Assembly (NCBI RefSeq): GCF_014055005.1
Contig: NZ_CP059570.1
Coordinates: 992,001-1,056,000 of the forward strand
Source: Neisseria dentiae
GTDB taxonomy: Bacteria > Pseudomonadota > Gammaproteobacteria > Burkholderiales > Neisseriaceae
Direction of reading: 5' to 3'
DNA length: 64,000 nt
This document shows, one piece after another, positions 63,332 to 64,000 of this stretch. The notes under the pieces were generated by a model. The model was not told where the DNA came from, did no database searches, and saw only the letters and a program-made list of their open reading frames with translations. Position numbers and translations under genes: made by a program. Within the stretch, counting starts at the first letter, position 1. Every line of letters starts with the position of its first letter.

Positions 63332-63904
63332 TCACACTCCGGTCTGCAATTTTTCGACCGCCAACAAATAAGGCGGCCGGTTTTTGCGGTTGATAAAACC
63401 GTATTTCAACACGGCATATTGCCGTTGTGGCAAATCTGCCGCCCATGCTTCCACGGCATTTGCCTCTCTATATCCGGCATCGTGGCCGGGATAGAGCACC
63501 GCCGCCAGCAAGCCGCCCGGCTTCAACAGCGCCAATGCGGCATTCAAGGCGCGTATGCTGGTGTCGGCTTGGGTGGTTAACGTTTTATCGCCGCCGGGCA
63601 GCCAGCCGAAATTAAACACCGCCGCCGCCAACGGTTCGCCGATATATTCCGCCAATGTTTCATGCCCCGCACACACATACTCCACCTGCGCCTGTATGCC
63701 GGCATCCGCCAAGCGGGCGGCGGTTTGCACCAATGCCTGCCGCTGCACGTCAAACGCCCACACTTTGCCTTCCGCACCGACGCACTCGGCCAGCAGCAAG
63801 GTATCGTGGCCGTTGCCGGCGGTTCCGTCGAGCACGCTTTCGCTGGGGCGGATACTGCGGCGCAGCAAATCGTGGGTGAAAGGCAGAATATTGTTTAACA
63901 GCAT
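63332..63904 (-). CDS. MnmM/YtqB-like class I methyltransferase (rRNA methylase family PF06962)
   Basis: The protein has 190 residues and matches the YtqB/MnmM type: VLDGTAGNGHDTLLLAECVG (SAM motif I), VFNFGWLPGGDKTLTTQADT (compare NFGYLPGGDH in B. subtilis MnmM) and LLAAVLYPGHDAG. MnmM methylates the wobble uridine derivative nm5s2U in tRNA, a step done by MnmC in E. coli. The assignment rests on motifs, so activity is inferred. No partner genes are visible before the window ends. Confidence 0.8.
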   Translation of the reverse strand: MLLNNILPFTHDLLRRSIRPSESVLDGTAGNGHDTLLLAECVGAEGKVWAFDVQRQALVQTAARLADAGIQAQVEYVCAGHETLAEYIGEPLAAAVFNFGWLPGGDKTLTTQADTSIRALNAALALLKPGGLLAAVLYPGHDAGYREANAVEAWAADLPQRQYAVLKYGFINRKNRPPYLLAVEKLQTGV

Positions 63905-64000
63905 CGAATGGCCGTCTGAAAACAGCGTGATAAAAAATACCTTACCGTGTAGGATTCGGTAAGGTATTTTTTGTGCCTGCCTTATTCGGCAGCCTGTTGG

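Overview
The window reads as chromosome of a commensal-type Neisseria species. The 12-mer AGGCCGTCTGAA (the 'AG' dialect of the neisserial DNA uptake sequence, DUS) occurs dozens of times, often as inverted pairs that form terminators after genes. dRS3 20-mers (ATTCCC-N8-GGGAAT), a Correia-like MITE, an H.8/Laz-type azurin and the gene sets ccoG-fixH, pqiABC and folC-SPOR-cvpA-purF agree with this. Coding density is high, and most genes are housekeeping or envelope genes.

Layout. 1-1.5 kb: 3' end of ccoG and fixH (cbb3 oxidase maturation). 1.7-3.6 kb: a Tat-type lipoprotein flavoenzyme. 4-6.3 kb: maeB. 6.3-15.5 kb: a minus-strand purine/ureide block made of an NCS1 permease, an AraC-type regulator, carbamate kinase, allantoinase, a YfcC-type transporter, an ATCase-like carbamoyltransferase and ureidoglycine aminohydrolase. 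15.8-17.1 kb: asparaginase and IscX. 17.4-19.3 kb: a sigma-54-type activator. 19.4-20.9 kb: IS5-family remnants and one apparently complete IS5-family copy. 21.1-25.6 kb: argD, recD, tpx, a DUF4230 protein. 25.7-26.5 kb: a decayed IS3-family element. 26.6-28.9 kb: a polar amino acid ABC transporter. 29.1-29.8 kb: tadA. 30.3-33.5 kb: a LysR regulator divergent from a DUF485-actP acetate symporter pair. 33.6-39.0 kb: two small genes, then folC, SPOR protein, cvpA and purF. 39.2-39.7 kb: a decayed zinc-ribbon transposase. 39.9-43.4 kb: pqiCBA. 44-50.9 kb: lemA, a methyltransferase, mltD-like, mdaB, ppiD-like. 51.2-57.2 kb: an accessory-looking stretch (ClC channel, FUSC protein, a broken AEC permease, a broken malolactic-type enzyme, an XRE regulator). 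57.3-64 kb: rnr, two tRNA-Leu(CAG), nnrE, a hypothetical gene, azurin, a small membrane protein and a MnmM-like methyltransferase.

The most unusual signals are these. (1) The FUSC gene is bracketed by TGCCTGTCTGAA, the DUS dialect I know from the N. wadsworthii/shayeganii lineage, in a genome that otherwise uses AGGCCGTCTGAA; this suggests inter-species transfer. (2) Two identical 117-bp Correia-like MITEs are present, and one splits a malate-permease-like gene at a TA; the gene also has a frameshift, and the adjacent malolactic-type enzyme has lost about 28 nt. (3) The allantoin cluster carries an ATCase-like carbamoyltransferase where oxamate carbamoyltransferase would be expected, while allC, allD and allFGH are absent from the window. 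(4) A family of mosaic repeats is bounded by GAGACCTTTGCAAAA inverted ends. I found no CRISPR array, prophage or obvious new defence system.
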